Below the pieces are notes generated by a model. That model had not been told where the DNA came from and ran no database searches. It saw nothing but the letters and a program-made list of their open reading frames with translations. From assembly GCA_015152555.1 (NCBI GenBank), contig SUTS01000003.1, positions 1 to 64,000 on the forward strand: DNA of 64,000 nucleotides. Direction: 5' to 3'. The position numbers were made by a program, and so were the translations under genes. Shown here one piece after another: positions 61,897 to 64,000 of the stretch; within the stretch, counting starts at the first letter, position 1; each line of letters starts with the position of its first letter. The DNA comes from Cyanobacteria bacterium SIG26. Lineage in GTDB: Bacteria; Cyanobacteriota; Vampirovibrionia; Gastranaerophilales; Gastranaerophilaceae.

Positions 61897-63888
61897 TTAT
61901 TCTTCAGGTAGCTTAAAACGATTACGAATATCATATTTACCATAGGTTTTTTCATACATAACATCAGCAATTTTACTTGCCCAATTCTCAAAACCAGGTA
62001 ATTTGCCTTCTTTTGCCATATTATCAATCACTTCTAATTGCTTATAAAAATGTTTCCGAACTCCAAGTACCCGTTTATACCAATGATGAACACTTGATTT
62101 CGATTTAGAAATCGAATTACACGGCTTACATAAACCTATAAAATTATTAAAGTCATTATCAAAACCTTCAACTTGCGGGTCTAAAAGACTCACTGTTGCA
62201 ATACTTGGTTTAATTATGTTATATACAATCGTATAGAATTTATCTTTATCTGAAGTTGCATTTCTATCATCTGTTTTAGATAAGAAAGACATATATGATA
62301 ATAATTTAATTCTAGTAACAACCCCACGTAAAAGAGATGGGGTTTCATCATTCATAAGATCAGATAAACAAGCTTCATTTAACTTATAAAATTCAAAATC
62401 ATCAAATTTACCCTTGTCAACGTAATCCCAAATTCTTGAATTCACTTCATCAATCATCTCTGTAAATTTAGGATTTCCTGCATCTTCAAAATAATCTCTA
62501 ATAACAACTAAATTATCCATAATTTCATAAAAATTCTTAGTATAATACGGTATCATTCGATATCTTAGAGTTTCAGCAAACTCATCATCGTCGATATTAG
62601 GATTTTCCTCAACTATGTTGAAAAACTCATCTGCCAAATCACGTGAGACATCACCAATATACTTCTCATATTTTTTCAAAACATTCGAATAATCAATTAA
62701 AGAATTGCATTTAGACAAATCTTGTTCAAATTTCACTTTAACGGAATGAGGCATCAATATTGTTTCACAAGACGCACAAGGAATATCTACGTCTTCTTGC
62801 ATTAAAGGTTCAAACTCTCTATGATGTGAAGCTACATTCATCAAACTGGATAATCGATTTACAAAATAATCATCAAATTTAACGGTATCAAAAGAAGCTT
62901 TATTTGAAGCAAATAAGAAATAAGGTATATATGAAAAATTCTTCTGAATATCACCTTTACCCATTAGAAATGCAATATCAGATATATAAAGTTTCAAATT
63001 CTCTTTTAAATTAGATTGTAAAGCGGGTTGTGTGGTTAAAAATGAGGTTTTACTTGCCCGAGAATTACATTTTTTACAAATTAAAACTTGATTATTATAC
63101 TTATCTTTATTTTTATCTAACTTTGATAACTGAGAAAAATCCTGTAAAGAACAAGAAAATATACGATTCGCTAATTCTTTAGAGATTTCAGTATCAGACA
63201 TCTGTTTATGCATAAAATTTGCTCTAAATATACTGGAATAGTGACTGGTTGCAGAAATTAACTCATTGTAAGAACCATGCAATTCTTGATTTTGTTCTCT
63301 GCTTAAATTTAATTTTGGCATTACATCAGCTATTTTCGTTTTAAAGACAGTTTTTGAATCTTTATTAGTAATAGATCGTACAGCATTTAATAACTCTTGT
63401 TTTAATGCTTCATCCTCAATAGTCTCGGCAAAGTCAAAAAACTTTTGCTTTGCAAATATAATTGACTGTTCATGACGTCTAAATGACTGACGACGAGCAT
63501 TTTGGAAAAACACATGCATATTATCATGTTCTGTATCTACAGAAAGAATTGAACGCATATTATTCGGTATAAAGTCAGAATAACGATTAAGTAACTTTAG
63601 AAAATCATCACCATTATCTATTTCTGCTGCGTCCTTTAATATGTTTGAAAATTCTTCTTCGGAAAGCATTTTTGTTCCGCAACAAGGACAGTGAATTCCA
63701 TTAATATTTTTATAATCAGCTAAATTAAAAGACGCTAATCCTTGAGTTTCAAAATTATCATCATTACATTGAAAAGAAATTTCAACAACATCTGACTTTA
63801 AGGGTTTTAAGTTATAACTCAATTGTGTTATCGGTGCCGAAGCATTAGGCTTTTGTAAAAAATTATATTTGTATGGAGTAATTATCAT
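61897..63888 (-). CDS. Large unknown protein with duplicated split CxxC...CxxCN (HNH-like zinc) architecture
   Basis: A protein of about 663 aa from the ATG at 63888; an in-frame TTG at 63912 would add 8 residues. The N-terminus MIITPYKYNFLQKPNASAPI resembles the leaders of other unknown proteins here. Four cysteine knuckles are present: CPCCGTKM (Cys67/70), ICKKCNSRASK (271/274), CASCETIL (371/374) and LCKPCNSISK (587/590). They form two similar halves, each with a CxxC about 205-216 residues before a CxxCNSxxxK. In HNH (His-Me finger) nucleases the zinc site is also CxxC...CxxCNxxK, but no clear HH/N catalytic block is seen, except HHWYKR just after the last knuckle. The long helical inserts have no known match. 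Confidence 0.6.
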   Translation of the reverse strand: MIITPYKYNFLQKPNASAPITQLSYNLKPLKSDVVEISFQCNDDNFETQGLASFNLADYKNINGIHCPCCGTKMLSEEEFSNILKDAAEIDNGDDFLKLLNRYSDFIPNNMRSILSVDTEHDNMHVFFQNARRQSFRRHEQSIIFAKQKFFDFAETIEDEALKQELLNAVRSITNKDSKTVFKTKIADVMPKLNLSREQNQELHGSYNELISATSHYSSIFRANFMHKQMSDTEISKELANRIFSCSLQDFSQLSKLDKNKDKYNNQVLICKKCNSRASKTSFLTTQPALQSNLKENLKLYISDIAFLMGKGDIQKNFSYIPYFLFASNKASFDTVKFDDYFVNRLSSLMNVASHHREFEPLMQEDVDIPCASCETILMPHSVKVKFEQDLSKCNSLIDYSNVLKKYEKYIGDVSRDLADEFFNIVEENPNIDDDEFAETLRYRMIPYYTKNFYEIMDNLVVIRDYFEDAGNPKFTEMIDEVNSRIWDYVDKGKFDDFEFYKLNEACLSDLMNDETPSLLRGVVTRIKLLSYMSFLSKTDDRNATSDKDKFYTIVYNIIKPSIATVSLLDPQVEGFDNDFNNFIGLCKPCNSISKSKSSVHHWYKRVLGVRKHFYKQLEVIDNMAKEGKLPGFENWASKIADVMYEKTYGKYDIRNRFKLPEE

Positions 63889-64000
63889 AACATTCTTATT
63901 AAAACTGAACAAATTATTTTTTGCTTATTTTATTTAACTATTAATAATTTGTAACAAAAATCTTTGCTTACCAAAATTATTTTGAGAATATATTTTCACA

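Overview
The window looks like a chromosomal segment of an AT-rich, Gram-negative-type bacterium with a meso-diaminopimelate peptidoglycan (MurE carries DNPR; AcrAB-TolC-type efflux is present). Several genes point to a non-photosynthetic relative of Cyanobacteria, most likely a gut Vampirovibrionia/Melainabacteria (Gastranaerophilales) lineage. These are a DUF3326 protein, an AMIN-type amidase, a CHASE2-adenylate cyclase, a radical SAM protein paired with RNase E/G, CsaB, and unrelated small proteins that begin with a short Phe-Gly-like N-terminal signature. This placement is an inference from families and was not checked by a search. UGA is used as a stop codon.

Layout. 1-8.2 kb holds the end of a LOG-family gene, phosphomannomutase, an orphan sugar-ABC permease, a CoA-disulfide-reductase-like flavoprotein, an MnmC-like methyltransferase overlapping an FAD oxidoreductase, homoserine kinase and a ferredoxin. 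8.2-13.3 kb holds glmS with a coupled 55-aa ORF, a small secreted protein, a GH38 alpha-mannosidase and an 80-aa protein. 13.4-26.3 kb is one minus-strand run ftsI-murE-nagA-ilvD-uppS-rdgB-acrA-acrB-tolC with gaps of a few bases or overlaps. It combines peptidoglycan synthesis, an undecaprenyl carrier enzyme and tripartite efflux. 26.4-31.6 kb has two amidases around DUF3326 and murI, then a solitary LuxR-type HTH.

31.8-33.7 kb is a nearly gene-free, GC-richer islet behind tRNA-Arg. It contains a duplicated tRNA 3' tail, palindromic repeats and a composite module present twice around a 134-aa gene. 33.7-45.9 kb has a CHAP-like cysteine-peptidase candidate, a POT transporter, serine dehydratase, two tiny membrane/pilin-like genes, RNase E/G with its radical SAM neighbour, several small unknowns and YajQ. 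45.9-50.5 kb has a CHASE2 cyclase and eda-kdgK-csaB.

50.6-59.9 kb is a tightly coupled surface-glycan operon: CDP-glucose synthesis and dehydration, a short-chain epimerase/reductase, an FAD protein, LicD, GT8, DUF4422 and an MsbA-like exporter. 59.9-64 kb has tRNA-Leu, whose 3' tail is also duplicated downstream, a patatin, a HEAT-like protein and a large unknown protein with a duplicated split-zinc-knuckle architecture.

The most unusual signals are the parallel 3'-tail duplications behind both tRNA genes (each starting in the T-loop and about 165 bp downstream), the composite repeat islet, the duplicated CxxC protein, and a group of genes with no Shine-Dalgarno but a -10-like hexamer 11-12 nt before the ATG.
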